A stretch of 64,000 nt of DNA. It comes from an uncultured Eubacteriales bacterium. Lineage in GTDB: Bacteria; Bacillota; Clostridia; Christensenellales; Borkfalkiaceae. The stretch is from positions 206,623-270,622 of the forward strand of contig CAJLRM010000005.1 of the NCBI GenBank assembly GCA_905209085.1, given 5' to 3'. The position numbers and the translations under genes are program-made. Position 1 is the stretch's first letter; every line of letters begins with the position of its first letter. The notes below the pieces were generated by a model, which saw only the letters and a list, made by a program, of their open reading frames with translations, was not told the origin of the DNA and made no database searches. Below, piece after piece: positions 54,385 to 63,019 of the stretch.

Positions 54385-56106
54385 TCACTCTATTCTCGTT
54401 GAAATCTCACAAACGCTTTCAAGGTTTCCCTTCGCCAATTCCGAAATCGCCAACGATTTGATATTGGCGCCGCTCACGGCGTAAACAAAGTTTTCGCCGA
54501 AAAACGCTCGGCGCAGGTACAAGTCCTGAACTCTGATCTCCGACTCCGATTGATAGGCAAAGCTCTCCCGATTTTCGACAAACCCCAATTCTTCCAGCTC
54601 TCCCTCGTCGGTAATTCGATAGAAGTACAGCCGCTCGGTAAGCGTCGCCGCATCGACAATTTCGATAATCGGTACGGCAAAAAGCTTTCTGCTTTTGTCG
54701 ACACAAAAGGCTTTACTGTTGTCGGTCGCCTCCGAATAAGCGTTATTCTTTACAAATGAATTAATCTCTCTGGGAAGATCCTTCTCCGTAGCAAAAAGCG
54801 AAATCTTGATTCCGCCCGCTCCGTCCTCTCCCACGCCGACTGTATAGCCGCCTTCAAAGTTTATGGTATAAGATGAAAAGCCGTCCACCGAAACAAGTCC
54901 CTTCACTTTCATATTTCCCGGATCGGTCACGTCTATTTTGAACAGCGGATCGAGATTGATTGCTTCCTGATAAGTGACGATAAAGCAATAGAGTCTGTCG
55001 CCATCCTCGGCATAGGACACCGATTTAACCTCTTCCTCCTGGCAAATATCGCTCAAATATCCGACTAAATTCAAATTTTCATCGGTAGCAAGAAGGACTA
55101 CCGCGCGATAATCGGTGTTCAACATGGCGAAGTAAACGTTTTTGCCCGTATCTTTGACAGCGTGACGGGAAACAAGACTCATTCCGTCAAAGAATTTTTG
55201 TCCCGTGAGTTCCAGCGTCTTTCCGTCGATTTTAGCGATCATCGAATGGGTGATCTGCCAGACCGTCCCTCCGCATCCCCCGCTCATCCTGCGGTTTTCC
55301 ACATAGGAATACGCCGTATAAAAACCGTATTCCGAAACATATAACGTTTGGAAGGGAAAGCCCGAAGTGGCTTTCATCTTCAACTCAAACTTATTTTCCG
55401 ATAAATCGATCGACGCATAGACGGTGATATCGTGAGAAATCAATCCTTCGGGAATATTTTTCAGCGGCTCCGCGTCCGCAGCCGTTTTCTTTTCTCCGTT
55501 CACCTCATAGTCCATCTCTGTCGCGCGATATTCGGAAACGGGCCTGCCATTTTCGTCCACGTTTACCGACTCGATTTCTTCTCTGTCCTGCAATCCGTAA
55601 CAAAGAAGCATTTTTTTCTGCTTGATTACAATGCGCGAATCCAAATATTTCCCCTTAAAATCCAAAGCATACATTTCATTGTTTTCAAAGGAAAAATTTT
55701 CGCTTATGCCCCTCACATCAAAAATACGTACGCTGCTCCACACTCGGCAGAAAACACCGTCACGGCGAATGTACGTATAAATCGCGATCAAACGATCGCT
55801 GGAAATATACATTTCGCAGGGCGTTACTTCGCTTTGTTTGTAGGAAGAAACAAGTTGAATCGCCCCGTTTGAAAGGGTACGGGAAACGGTAATGCCATCG
55901 GGCTGCAAAACATAGAGATACTCTCCCACATATTTCGCAATATCTCCTTCGTCTACGCCCATTTCCTGAACGTTGGTCCCGCCAATATCCGAATGACTCC
56001 CTCCGCCGTTATCGCAGGATACGAAAATCGCACAGATTCCGGCGCAGACCAAAACAAATAATACGCATAAAGCGATTCTGCCTTTTATCGTAAAATTACG
56101 CTTCAT
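54385..56106 (-). CDS. Secreted beta-propeller domain protein
   Basis: A 573-residue protein with signal sequence GRIALCVLFVLVCAGICAIF and a possible lipobox FVSC (Cys ~31). The mature part opens with GGTNVQEMGVDEGDIAKYVG, the hallmark of the secreted C-terminal beta-propeller family (PF09826-type), followed by repeated propeller strands to the end (LTGQKFFDGMSLVSRHAV, VVLLATDENLNLVGYLSD). The biochemical role of this family is not established. The ATG at 56106 has GGAGGTC upstream and overlaps the preceding gene by 11 bases. Confidence 0.8.
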   Translation of the reverse strand: MKRNFTIKGRIALCVLFVLVCAGICAIFVSCDNGGGSHSDIGGTNVQEMGVDEGDIAKYVGEYLYVLQPDGITVSRTLSNGAIQLVSSYKQSEVTPCEMYISSDRLIAIYTYIRRDGVFCRVWSSVRIFDVRGISENFSFENNEMYALDFKGKYLDSRIVIKQKKMLLCYGLQDREEIESVNVDENGRPVSEYRATEMDYEVNGEKKTAADAEPLKNIPEGLISHDITVYASIDLSENKFELKMKATSGFPFQTLYVSEYGFYTAYSYVENRRMSGGCGGTVWQITHSMIAKIDGKTLELTGQKFFDGMSLVSRHAVKDTGKNVYFAMLNTDYRAVVLLATDENLNLVGYLSDICQEEEVKSVSYAEDGDRLYCFIVTYQEAINLDPLFKIDVTDPGNMKVKGLVSVDGFSSYTINFEGGYTVGVGEDGAGGIKISLFATEKDLPREINSFVKNNAYSEATDNSKAFCVDKSRKLFAVPIIEIVDAATLTERLYFYRITDEGELEELGFVENRESFAYQSESEIRVQDLYLRRAFFGENFVYAVSGANIKSLAISELAKGNLESVCEISTRIE

Positions 56107-57340
56107 ATCCGTTGACCTCCAAGACAGTGGCGTCATAATATATGCCATAATAGCTTGGAACTAAAACCGTGCCTAAAAAAGTCACTTTTCGAGTAATGAT
56201 ATTTACCAGAAGAGTACTGTAATAATAGGTGGATTTGCTTTCATTACGAAAGGAGTCATCGGAAAAGACCCCCGTCAAGACGACATTGTCCCCGACAAGG
56301 CCGGCTGTTTGAAAATTTGCCGATTTTTTCATCAGTGCCGCGATATATTTATTTTTTTTCAGCATTTTAGAGGGTATCGTTTCCGAAAAACCTATGTATT
56401 GGATACGTATATCGGGCTTTGAACTCGAACCGAGTATCTCTGGCCCGAGCAATACTCTGTCTTTTTCGAGATCGTTTTGAGTTTTGTCGACAAAATCCGC
56501 ATTTTTCAAATATACATAAGAACGTTCGGCCTTTGTTGAAATAATGCCTTTTTCTTCGGAAACAATATAGTGTGTACGAGTATAATAACTTCCGCAAAGA
56601 TAATCGTGTTTAAACAAACAATAGTTGTACTCGTCCGCAGCGATCTCATAAATGAACTTATCGGTGACGACGCAATCGTCGTAAACGCGGAATAATCTGT
56701 AATTCTTATACCCTTTATATAAAACGGTATATTCTCCCGTCGTTTCAACCCTGTCCCCCTCGTCTGCGATTTTCGCCGTACTGATCGTAATACCCGTATC
56801 CGATTCCGACTTTCTATACAGATTTCCGTTTTGATTGAGAAAATACTTGTCGGGAACTTCAATTTCGAAAAAATCCGACAAATTAATAAAGGAATAAGAA
56901 TTACTATTACCATTTCCCTTACATATAAAAATATAATTCTGATAGAAAAACAAAATATCCAAAGAGGGACAATTCGCAAGAATGACGGAAACGCTCCCCT
57001 CCCGTAAATCCAATCTGATAAAATCGTAAGTACTACGGTCGCCAACCAATGCGTTACGCTCAACGATTGTATACATATAAGGACCGTCGTAATAGCTGTG
57101 TCTGTAAGAAGAACCGTTGCCGTCGGAACGCTCGCTTATATAGGAATTAACGCACTCATCGATCGAGAGAACCTTATCGCCGTAAACAGCCTGATCCTTG
57201 ACGACCGCGATATAGTCCGTCGTTTCGGATGTGGCGCATTTCAGATCTTCCACATTCATTCCGCATCCTGCGAACGTAAAGCAACAACCGAAAAGCATAA
57301 CCGCTGAAAGCGCCGCGCATAACCGTATCAACCTTTTCAT
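56096..57340 (-). CDS. Lipoprotein, probable beta-propeller
   Basis: A 414-residue lipoprotein: signal peptide with lipobox TFAGC (Cys ~26). The rest is strand-rich, with recurrent segments such as SYYDGPYMYTIVERNALVGD and NYIFICKGNGNSNSYSFINL that suggest propeller blades, but I do not recognise the family. GGGAGGAAGAGTG precedes the ATG at 57340. It is the first gene of a three-gene operon with the PF09826-type protein and the Lgt-like protein. Confidence 0.6.
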   Translation of the reverse strand: MKRLIRLCAALSAVMLFGCCFTFAGCGMNVEDLKCATSETTDYIAVVKDQAVYGDKVLSIDECVNSYISERSDGNGSSYRHSYYDGPYMYTIVERNALVGDRSTYDFIRLDLREGSVSVILANCPSLDILFFYQNYIFICKGNGNSNSYSFINLSDFFEIEVPDKYFLNQNGNLYRKSESDTGITISTAKIADEGDRVETTGEYTVLYKGYKNYRLFRVYDDCVVTDKFIYEIAADEYNYCLFKHDYLCGSYYTRTHYIVSEEKGIISTKAERSYVYLKNADFVDKTQNDLEKDRVLLGPEILGSSSKPDIRIQYIGFSETIPSKMLKKNKYIAALMKKSANFQTAGLVGDNVVLTGVFSDDSFRNESKSTYYYSTLLVNIITRKVTFLGTVLVPSYYGIYYDATVLEVNGYEA

Positions 57341-57439
57341 CACTCTTCCTCCCTCTCTTTTCATAAACGTTCCCGTTTATATTATATCATATCATTGAAC
57401 CAAATGCAATACCTAAAAAATAAATCGAGAGTACGAGAT

Positions 57440-57469
57440 ATTGTAGCACAATTGCTTTGTCAATGTCAA
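57440..57469 (-). promoter_or_regulatory. Promoter of the beta-propeller/Lgt-like operon
   Basis: Minus-strand TTGACA (57464-57469), 18-base spacer, TACAAT (57440-57445). A second TTGACA directly follows the first. Confidence 0.6.
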
Positions 57470-57552
57470 GGAGAGGATTATTTTTATTATATTTCATCAC
57501 AGCGCTTCGCTCGTATAAACGGCTGTTTTTTCCAATTTGATTATAATAAAAA

Positions 57553-57604
57553 ATAATCTGACTGCCTCATCAAAGTCTTGGCTTTGATGTCGCAATCAGA
57601 TTAT
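57553..57604 (-). terminator. Terminator of toxin-tail unit 1
   Basis: Outer arms ATAATCTGA.TGC/GCA.TCAGATTAT and inner arms CATCAAAG/CTTTGATG form one long hairpin; on the minus strand TTTTTT follows. It ends the 57615 gene. Confidence 0.88.
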
Positions 57605-57614
57605 CTAATCTTTT

Positions 57615-58097
57615 TTATCTCATCTCATATTGGATATGATAAAGAAAATTCGTTTTCCCTTCTTCGTAGGATAAATACACCGTATCTTCAATCTTTGCTC
57701 CCACTATCGGAAAATACCAACCATCCCACCATATAAGAAAAGATGTAATAAACTCTATTTCCGTATCACTATCCATCTTTTCATAAAAACCATTTTTCTC
57801 TAAAATCTTTTCGTTCGCAGCTTCTATTTCGAAATAATTACTTCTCCAATAATTATTAGGCAACAATTCTTCATAGTCTTTTAAATATTGTTCTTCATCT
57901 ATTTCAAGAGATAAATATCTTTTTTCGTTTGCGGCATTATTATAAGTTATTTTTCCTTTCACCGTTACATAGTTCGCGTCGTTACTGTAGTATGCATATA
58001 ATTTCTTTCTTTCCCACGGCTTTATCGCAAGCGGATTGCAACCTGAAAACAATAACACTATACTCAAAACCCCCGCTAAAAGATATCTCTTTCTCAT
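57615..58097 (-). CDS. Lipoprotein, candidate immunity protein of the metallopeptidase tail
   Basis: A 160-residue lipoprotein: lipobox LLFSGC (Cys ~18), then a charged globular domain rich in Tyr and Trp (WWDGWYFPIVGAKIED). I do not recognise the family. It begins eight bases after the stop of the metallopeptidase tail gene, the usual place of an immunity gene in Rhs cassettes, and surface location would suit neutralising an extracellular protease. Start at 58097 with GGAGGGGGC. Role is inferred from position. Confidence 0.55.
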   Translation of the reverse strand: MRKRYLLAGVLSIVLLFSGCNPLAIKPWERKKLYAYYSNDANYVTVKGKITYNNAANEKRYLSLEIDEEQYLKDYEELLPNNYWRSNYFEIEAANEKILEKNGFYEKMDSDTEIEFITSFLIWWDGWYFPIVGAKIEDTVYLSYEEGKTNFLYHIQYEMR

Positions 58098-58105
58098 GCC
58101 CCCTC

Positions 58106-58723
58106 CTATCTGCTTAAAATATACCAATATTTATATTTGCCTTTAATTTTTTCTCCAAGTTTCAAAATTTTCGGCGGTATATATACAAATCCACTTGCGA
58201 AGACAAAAAGGGAACCTAAATAGCCTATTGCTCTTCTTCGTTCTATTTCCGTATGGACTGTCGATTGTACCCCGCCCAATATATCTGCCGAGGTTTCCCA
58301 TGGCGCATTATAATAGTCGCCCCATTCCCCTATTTCCAGCCCCGAAGGTATACCTATCCCCAGCAAAAAAACAATCGGTCCTAACATTATTTGCTGCGCG
58401 ATGTGTCCCCATTCATGCCTCAATATATCTTTAGGATAATCACGTTTATTTGTTTCTCTTGTTAAAAATATTCCTAAAAACGTGCCTGAGCGATCGAAAT
58501 TCGTTCTAAAAACTGGCGCTCCCTTATAAAAAGAAACATATTTTGACGCCAAAACTGCTTCTTCATTGGCATTAAAAGGATTCCAGCCGATATTATTCAT
58601 ATCCGTTCTTATATCTTTATTGAAATTCGCTGCTCTTGCTATTCCTAGATAAGAACCACTGAAAAAGCTACTTGAATGCTCGTTCCGCGAAAAAATAACG
58701 CTGTAATCCCCGATTTTACCCAA
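58106..58723 (-). CDS. Rhs toxin tail 1: zinc metallopeptidase-like domain
   Basis: A 205-residue open frame with HEWGH at ~102-106 (DILRHEWGHIAQQIMLG), the HExxH zinc site, and a downstream ETSADILGG segment that could provide the third ligand. Two hydrophobic stretches flank the C-terminus. It starts with TTG at 58723 and lies in a different frame from the Rhs core fragment just upstream, so as it stands it cannot be made as an Rhs fusion. The frame stays open about 24 codons upstream, consistent with a one-base frameshift at the junction. Comparable metallopeptidase domains occur as polymorphic toxin tails. Confidence 0.6.
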   Translation of the reverse strand: MGKIGDYSVIFSRNEHSSSFFSGSYLGIARAANFNKDIRTDMNNIGWNPFNANEEAVLASKYVSFYKGAPVFRTNFDRSGTFLGIFLTRETNKRDYPKDILRHEWGHIAQQIMLGPIVFLLGIGIPSGLEIGEWGDYYNAPWETSADILGGVQSTVHTEIERRRAIGYLGSLFVFASGFVYIPPKILKLGEKIKGKYKYWYILSR

Positions 58724-58911
58724 TTCCCAAATGATGTGCCCTTGGGATCGACATTCATAATAGGATTGTTTCCACAGTAAGCGTACAGATTCAATCCGTT
58801 GATGGTGTCGGGCGCAAGATACGAAATGTCATCTATTGTAATAAATCTGCCTGTTTCGGGGTCATAGTATCTCGTTTTTAAGAAGTTCAGCCCCGTTTCC
58901 GTATTATATAT
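58645..58911 (-). pseudogene. Rhs core C-terminal fragment preceding tail 1
   Basis: Reads NTETGLNFLKTRYYDPETGR, then the conserved SYLAPDTINGLNLYAYCGNN and NVDPKGTS, the end of the Rhs repeat-associated core with its DPxG-type cleavage motif. After that the frame runs into a TAG at 58645 without entering the metallopeptidase frame. It has no start codon and is preceded by an in-frame stop and a promoter-like sequence. Confidence 0.75.
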
Positions 58912-58913
58912 TT

Positions 58914-58942
58914 ATTTTAACATATTCTATATATTTTGTCAA
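58914..58942 (-). promoter_or_regulatory. Promoter-like sequence at head of tail 1
   Basis: Minus-strand TTGACA (58937-58942), 17-base spacer, TAAAAT (58914-58919). Nearly the same sequence heads tail 3. Confidence 0.65.
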
Positions 58943-58952
58943 TTCTCACATA

Positions 58953-58988
58953 AAAAAGTTGCAATGTTTTTCTACATCACAACTTTTT
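58953..58988 (-). terminator. Terminator of toxin-tail unit 2
   Basis: AAAAAGTTG (58953-58961) and CAACTTTTT (58980-58988) with inner ATG/CAT pairing; six Ts follow on the minus strand. Confidence 0.75.
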
Positions 58989-59123
58989 AATCAGTTTAAT
59001 TGGAATTTACTTTATTACTTGCTTCAAAATTAAAGCGGAAATCCCTCTATTTTTTCTCCAATGAATTCTCTTCTATGATTTATGTTATAAGAAATATTTA
59101 TAACATTTAAACAGCTAAGGTAA

Positions 59124-59321
59124 TTACTTTTTTTTGTGTTTATTTAACTTTTTTTTTAATATCTTTAAAAGTATACTATTAATAATTCCTATGAAGAGTG
59201 TGGCAATTACTACAGATATTATCCATAAAAAATAATTATTTGTCAACTTTAATATAATAAAGCCAATTATCACAGCAAAAAATATAGTAATGAAAAATAA
59301 AATAGTTCGAATTCCTTTCAC
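59124..59321 (-). CDS. Small two-helix membrane protein, candidate immunity protein of tail 2
   Basis: A 65-residue protein with two hydrophobic helices (ILFFITIFFAVIIGFIILKL; FLWIISVVIATLFIGIINSI) and a Lys-rich C-terminus. It starts with GTG at 59321; GGAGGACTTTATA overlaps the stop of tail 2, so translation is coupled. A tiny membrane protein after a toxin tail that ends in hydrophobic segments fits an immunity protein against a membrane-acting toxin. Function is inferred. Confidence 0.55.
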   Translation of the reverse strand: MKGIRTILFFITIFFAVIIGFIILKLTNNYFLWIISVVIATLFIGIINSILLKILKKKLNKHKKK

Positions 59322-59336
59322 TATAAAGTCCTCCGT

Positions 59337-60098
59337 TTAAGATATAAGATCAAACAACCAACTTATTAAACCACTTATTATTCCCGTAATTATTCCGCCT
59401 AAAATAGTTAAAGCTAACGTAGCAGCCGCAAATGTAGCTAAAAATGGAACATTCCAAACTACCAAGGCACCAACAATACCACCTATAATTCCTATACTTA
59501 CATTTTTTATTAATTTTTGATACCATTTATCACCATTTAGCCAATCCCAAGCAGGAACAATTCCTTTATCCCAAACGATTTCTTTTAAAAATCCTCGTCC
59601 GAATTTATCTACTATCCAATCGTCCCATACGGTTTCTTTTACAAAATATTTAATTCCATTCCACCCTTCTCTTAAGGTATCTAATATTCCTTTCGGCTTC
59701 AAACTCGGGTCGGGAATACGATCTATATCAATATCGAATCCAAAAGCATTTGAAAGAAGCGATACTCCTACCCCTATCGCTGAACTACTCAATTCACTTC
59801 CTACACTTAATCCACCGCCTATCCTGAGAATACCTGCACCCGCTTTTAAGACATTTCCAACCCTTCGCCCCGTATTTCTAAACCAATTTTTTACATTATC
59901 CCACCAACTTGTTCCTTGGCTATCCGTTCTCATCACGGGATTATTGTTACAATAGGCATACAGATTCAATCCGTTTATCGTATCAGGCGCAAGATACGAA
60001 ATGTCATCTATTGTAATAAATCTTCCCACTTCGGGATCATAGTACCTCGTTTGCAGGTAAATATAACTCCATTTGTTCGGAGACTCTGCAAATAAACC
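59337..60098 (-). CDS. Orphan Rhs tail 2 with hydrophobic C-terminus
   Basis: Open frame between stops with no ATG; the given right end is the first codon after an upstream stop. It begins LFAESPNKWSYIYLQTRYYD, continues with the Rhs core end (SYLAPDTINGLNLYAYCNNN, NPVMRTDSQGTSWW) and a ~130-residue linker identical to that of tail 4 (residues from NVKNWFRNTGRRVGN to IVPAWDW). The end, after LNGDKWYQKLIKN, is a run of Gly-rich hydrophobic segments (about three membrane-type helices). It looks like a displaced toxin tail that needs recombination into a complete rhs gene. Confidence 0.7.
   Translation of the reverse strand, partial: GLFAESPNKWSYIYLQTRYYDPEVGRFITIDDISYLAPDTINGLNLYAYCNNNPVMRTDSQGTSWWDNVKNWFRNTGRRVGNVLKAGAGILRIGGGLSVGSELSSSAIGVGVSLLSNAFGFDIDIDRIPDPSLKPKGILDTLREGWNGIKYFVKETVWDDWIVDKFGRGFLKEIVWDKGIVPAWDWLNGDKWYQKLIKNVSIGIIGGIVGALVVWNVPFLATFAAATLALTILGGIITGIISGLISWLFDLIS
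59541..59946 (-). repeat. 406-bp direct repeat, copy 1
   Basis: By eye identical, base for base, to 62352-62757. It encodes the end of the Rhs core and the linker shared by tails 2 and 4. Bases just outside differ. Confidence 0.9.
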
Positions 60099-60183
60099 TT
60101 AACTTTTTATAGCTTGTCCACGTATAAAAGGCATTTCAATTATGAAAAAAATTGGGAGGCAAAAAGGTCTAATTTTAAGACTT

Positions 60184-60217
60184 GATAAGGAGTTGCTATA
60201 ATACGCAACTCCTTATC
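60184..60217 (-). terminator. Long hairpin after toxin-tail unit 3
   Basis: GATAAGGAGTTGC (60184-60196) and its exact complement (60205-60217) around TATAATAC. No strong T run follows on the minus strand, so termination is uncertain. Confidence 0.6.
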
Positions 60218-60231
60218 CAAAAGCGGGAAAC

Positions 60232-60753
60232 TCACTCTGAATAATTACGCCAAAATTCATATACTTCCCAAGCATCTTCCACGGAACAGCTCACAGCCCC
60301 CGAAAAAAAGCAGTTCTCTGCGTCAATCAATATTTTGGGAATATTGTGAATTGCCTTAAAGGTATTTTTTATCGCCGTTTTATGATTTTTGTTTTTTTCC
60401 AGCAACAATAAGTGAATTTTTATTATCTCATTCAACATAACAGAACATATTTCTTTTTCCTTCTCTGTCAGTTCAACTTTTCCTTCTTTTAATATCTCCT
60501 CCATTTTTCCGTATTCACTCATAAAAAATTTTTGATCAATCTTTTCCTTTTCTAAAACAGAGAATTTACTAAAAAAGTAATTCGTGTCAATAGGCGCTCC
60601 GAATAGAATTTCTAAAAAGTTTCTGCAAAAGTAAACATCCGTCATAAGTTTATGATACAATTTTTTATTCCAAAGCTTTTTCTGCGTTTTTCCTTTATCA
60701 TAATTGCAAATGATATACATTAATTCGCCTATTAAGTTCTTTTTGCTCAACAT
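60232..60753 (-). CDS. Helical cytoplasmic protein, candidate immunity protein of tail 3
   Basis: A 173-residue soluble, Lys/Glu-rich, helix-forming protein (KLYHKLMTDVYFCRNFLEIL; SVMLNEIIKIHLLLLEKNKN) ending in SCSVEDAWEVYEFWRNYSE. I do not recognise the family. GGAGGAAAAAGCG precedes the ATG at 60753. It lies about 220 bases after the ParB-like tail, a larger gap than in the other units, so the pairing is less certain. Confidence 0.5.
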   Translation of the reverse strand: MLSKKNLIGELMYIICNYDKGKTQKKLWNKKLYHKLMTDVYFCRNFLEILFGAPIDTNYFFSKFSVLEKEKIDQKFFMSEYGKMEEILKEGKVELTEKEKEICSVMLNEIIKIHLLLLEKNKNHKTAIKNTFKAIHNIPKILIDAENCFFSGAVSCSVEDAWEVYEFWRNYSE

Positions 60754-60972
60754 TCGCTTTTTCCTCCTGCTATACTTTAACAGACAAAAAGTATAGAATA
60801 ATTTGCTTTTTTAATTTATCACCTAAACTATAAAAGAAAGGTTAAATGTATATTTTTCTATATTTGTACTTTTTCATAAAAACTATCAAAAACCTTTCTT
60901 TTACGGCATGAAGTTTTAGCTAATTAAGTTTTGCCTTCGTACTAAACGTTATAAATAATACTTGCTTTACGG

Positions 60973-61860
60973 TTACGGTTTGATTTTTATTGCTTTTTTC
61001 CATATTTCATACCATTTTTTCGTCCAATATATATCAGTAGCAGAAGGGGGCATATTTGTAGACATACCCATATTGAACCCTGTTCCTTGTCCGCGCATTT
61101 GACTTGCAATTGTTGTATGGTGACCGTCCACTATATATCTTGTCCTTCCATCCGAATAAATTGAGCTCTGGGCTTTTGTCGAGTCATAATTATTATATAT
61201 TTGCAAAATTTTGTTTTTCGATACTTCTGTTTGTCCCGGACGTAACCCCGATCTATCCAGCTCCTTTAAAGCCTTCTCAATTTGGATATCATCGCTGGTC
61301 CGAGGATGAGCTAACTTATAGGCTCCAAAGCCCATTAATCCTCCGAATATACCGCCTCCAATCGTCGCATCTAAGGCTGTTGTTCCATAGTCTTTTATTT
61401 CGTTCAGTCCAGCAGAAAAACTCCCCCCGGTAGCCCAAGTTTCAACCGCATTAATCCCGGCAACAACAGCCGATGCAGTCAAAGCCACCGCTGCGCCTAT
61501 AGAAGCAAAAGCTAGAATAGTCGTTGCCATCGAAGCTCCTGCCATCACCATTCCATTTGCCGCAAATCCGATTGCCATTAATCCTGCGCCAAATCCTCCC
61601 GCTGTAGCTATAGTAAGCCCTACTAACACGGCTACTACTATAATGCCAAGCACCCAGTGCCACCAAGCATTTCCGTTCGGATCTACTCTCATAACGGGAT
61701 TGTTTCCGCAGTAAGCGTACAAATTTAATCCGTTTATCGTATCGGGCGCAAGATACGAAATGTCATCTATGGTGATAAATCTTCCCTCTTCGGAATCATA
61801 GTACCTCGTTTGCAAATAGTATAAATTCGTTCCCGTATCATATATTTTCTTTATTTTAAC
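60973..61860 (-). CDS. Orphan Rhs tail 3 with ParB-like domain
   Basis: Rhs core end (IYDTGTNLYYLQTRYYDSEE, NGLNLYAYCGNNPVMR, VDPNGNAWWHW) followed by an Ala/Gly-rich hydrophobic linker (~residues 75-170) and a C-terminal domain of ~105 residues. That domain contains LRPGQTEVSKNKILQIYNNY and YIVDGHHTTIASQMRGQG; the VDGHH(R/T) block is characteristic of ParB/Srx-like folds used as nuclease toxins. The frame is open upstream to a TTG at 61881, but this is the -35 box of a promoter-like sequence; no ATG is available. Probably silent until recombined. Confidence 0.7.
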   Translation of the reverse strand, partial: VKIKKIYDTGTNLYYLQTRYYDSEEGRFITIDDISYLAPDTINGLNLYAYCGNNPVMRVDPNGNAWWHWVLGIIVVAVLVGLTIATAGGFGAGLMAIGFAANGMVMAGASMATTILAFASIGAAVALTASAVVAGINAVETWATGGSFSAGLNEIKDYGTTALDATIGGGIFGGLMGFGAYKLAHPRTSDDIQIEKALKELDRSGLRPGQTEVSKNKILQIYNNYDSTKAQSSIYSDGRTRYIVDGHHTTIASQMRGQGTGFNMGMSTNMPPSATDIYWTKKWYEIWKKAIKIKP

Positions 61861-61881
61861 ATATTTTATATATCTTGTCAA
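61853..61881 (-). promoter_or_regulatory. Promoter-like sequence at head of tail 3
   Basis: Minus-strand TTGACA (61876-61881), 17-base spacer, TAAAAT (61853-61858). Confidence 0.65.
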
Positions 61882-61891
61882 ACATAAAATA

Positions 61892-61928
61892 AAAAAGTTG
61901 CAATGCTTTTACACATTGTAACTCTTTT
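61892..61928 (-). terminator. Terminator of toxin-tail unit 4
   Basis: GTTGCAATG (61897-61905) and CATTGTAAC (61914-61922) pair with one wobble; six Ts follow on the minus strand. Similar in sequence to the hairpin at 58953-58988. Confidence 0.78.
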
Positions 61929-61961
61929 ATCTCATTGTTTGTGATTTCTTTATCTTTTAAC

Positions 61962-62141
61962 TTATCTTCGATATTTTAAGCTAATAATTGATACTACGAG
62001 TAATAAAATCGATGCCCCACCAAAAAAAATGGACCAGAGAATTTTATATACACTATTTTTTTTTATTAGATATAATGAACCCAAAATAATAGCAAGGATA
62101 TATAATATTGCGGTAATAAATCGTATAATTTTTAAATGCAT
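61962..62141 (-). CDS. Small two-helix membrane protein, candidate immunity protein of tail 4
   Basis: A 59-residue protein starting MHLKIIRFITAILYILAIIL, with a second hydrophobic helix near residues 35-53 and a basic end (LKYRR). TAGGAG stands at good distance before the ATG at 62141. It starts 18 bases after the stop of tail 4. Size, topology and position match the 59124-59321 gene although the sequences are not alike; I infer an immunity role. Confidence 0.6.
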   Translation of the reverse strand: MHLKIIRFITAILYILAIILGSLYLIKKNSVYKILWSIFFGGASILLLVVSIISLKYRR

Positions 62142-62159
62142 TTATTTTACTCCTATTTT

Positions 62160-62987
62160 TTAATCAAATAGAGACCTAATCCACAAAATCACCCCAATTG
62201 CCGCTAAAACAATACCAGCCACAGTTACGACGGAAGCAATAACGGGAGCACTAACCACAACCCCTACAATAGCAAGTACTAATCCTCCAACAGCTACAAT
62301 CCCATTTATTACAGGATTTTGACTTGCCCATTTCAATGCATCATTCCAAACCCAATCCCAAGCAGGAACAATTCCTTTATCCCAAACGATTTCTTTTAAA
62401 AATCCTCGTCCGAATTTATCTACTATCCAATCGTCCCATACGGTTTCTTTTACAAAATATTTAATTCCATTCCACCCTTCTCTTAAGGTATCTAATATTC
62501 CTTTCGGCTTCAAACTCGGGTCGGGAATACGATCTATATCAATATCGAATCCAAAAGCATTTGAAAGAAGCGATACTCCTACCCCTATCGCTGAACTACT
62601 CAATTCACTTCCTACACTTAATCCACCGCCTATCCTGAGAATACCTGCACCCGCTTTTAAGACATTTCCAACCCTTCGCCCCGTATTTCTAAACCAATTT
62701 TTTACATTATCCCACCAACTTGTTCCTTGGCTATCCGTTCTCATCACGGGATTATTGCCGCAATAGGCATAGAGATTTAAGCCGTTTATCGTGTCGGGCG
62801 CGAGATACGAAATGTCATCTATTGTAATAAATCTTCCGATCTCGGGGTCATAGTATCTCGTTTGCAGGAAGTATAACCCTGTTTCCGTATCATAGTAATA
62901 TGAACGATAGCGGAACGGATTGAGAACGTTCACCTTGTTTGCCGCTGTATAGCTTTCCAACGTCAGCTTACTTCCGTTTCCATTCAA
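62160..62987 (-). CDS. Orphan Rhs tail 4 with hydrophobic C-terminus
   Basis: The longest Rhs core remnant here: NGNGSKLTLESYTAANKVNV, NPFRYRSYYYDTETGLYFLQ, TRYYDPEIGRF, then NGLNLYAYCGNNPVMR and TDSQGTSWW. The linker is identical to that of tail 2; the last ~60 residues (from NPVINGIVAVGG) form two or three hydrophobic helices ending IGVILWIRSLFD. The start is a TTG with no clear ribosome site, and the frame stays open upstream (GVKYKYDGWENHVV), so it is a cut-off piece of a larger rhs gene rather than a complete one. Confidence 0.72.
   Translation of the reverse strand: MNGNGSKLTLESYTAANKVNVLNPFRYRSYYYDTETGLYFLQTRYYDPEIGRFITIDDISYLAPDTINGLNLYAYCGNNPVMRTDSQGTSWWDNVKNWFRNTGRRVGNVLKAGAGILRIGGGLSVGSELSSSAIGVGVSLLSNAFGFDIDIDRIPDPSLKPKGILDTLREGWNGIKYFVKETVWDDWIVDKFGRGFLKEIVWDKGIVPAWDWVWNDALKWASQNPVINGIVAVGGLVLAIVGVVVSAPVIASVVTVAGIVLAAIGVILWIRSLFD
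62352..62757 (-). repeat. 406-bp direct repeat, copy 2
   Basis: Identical by eye to 59541-59946; see copy 1. Confidence 0.9.
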
Positions 62988-63019
62988 TACTACATGATTT
63001 TCCCATCCGTCGTATTTAT

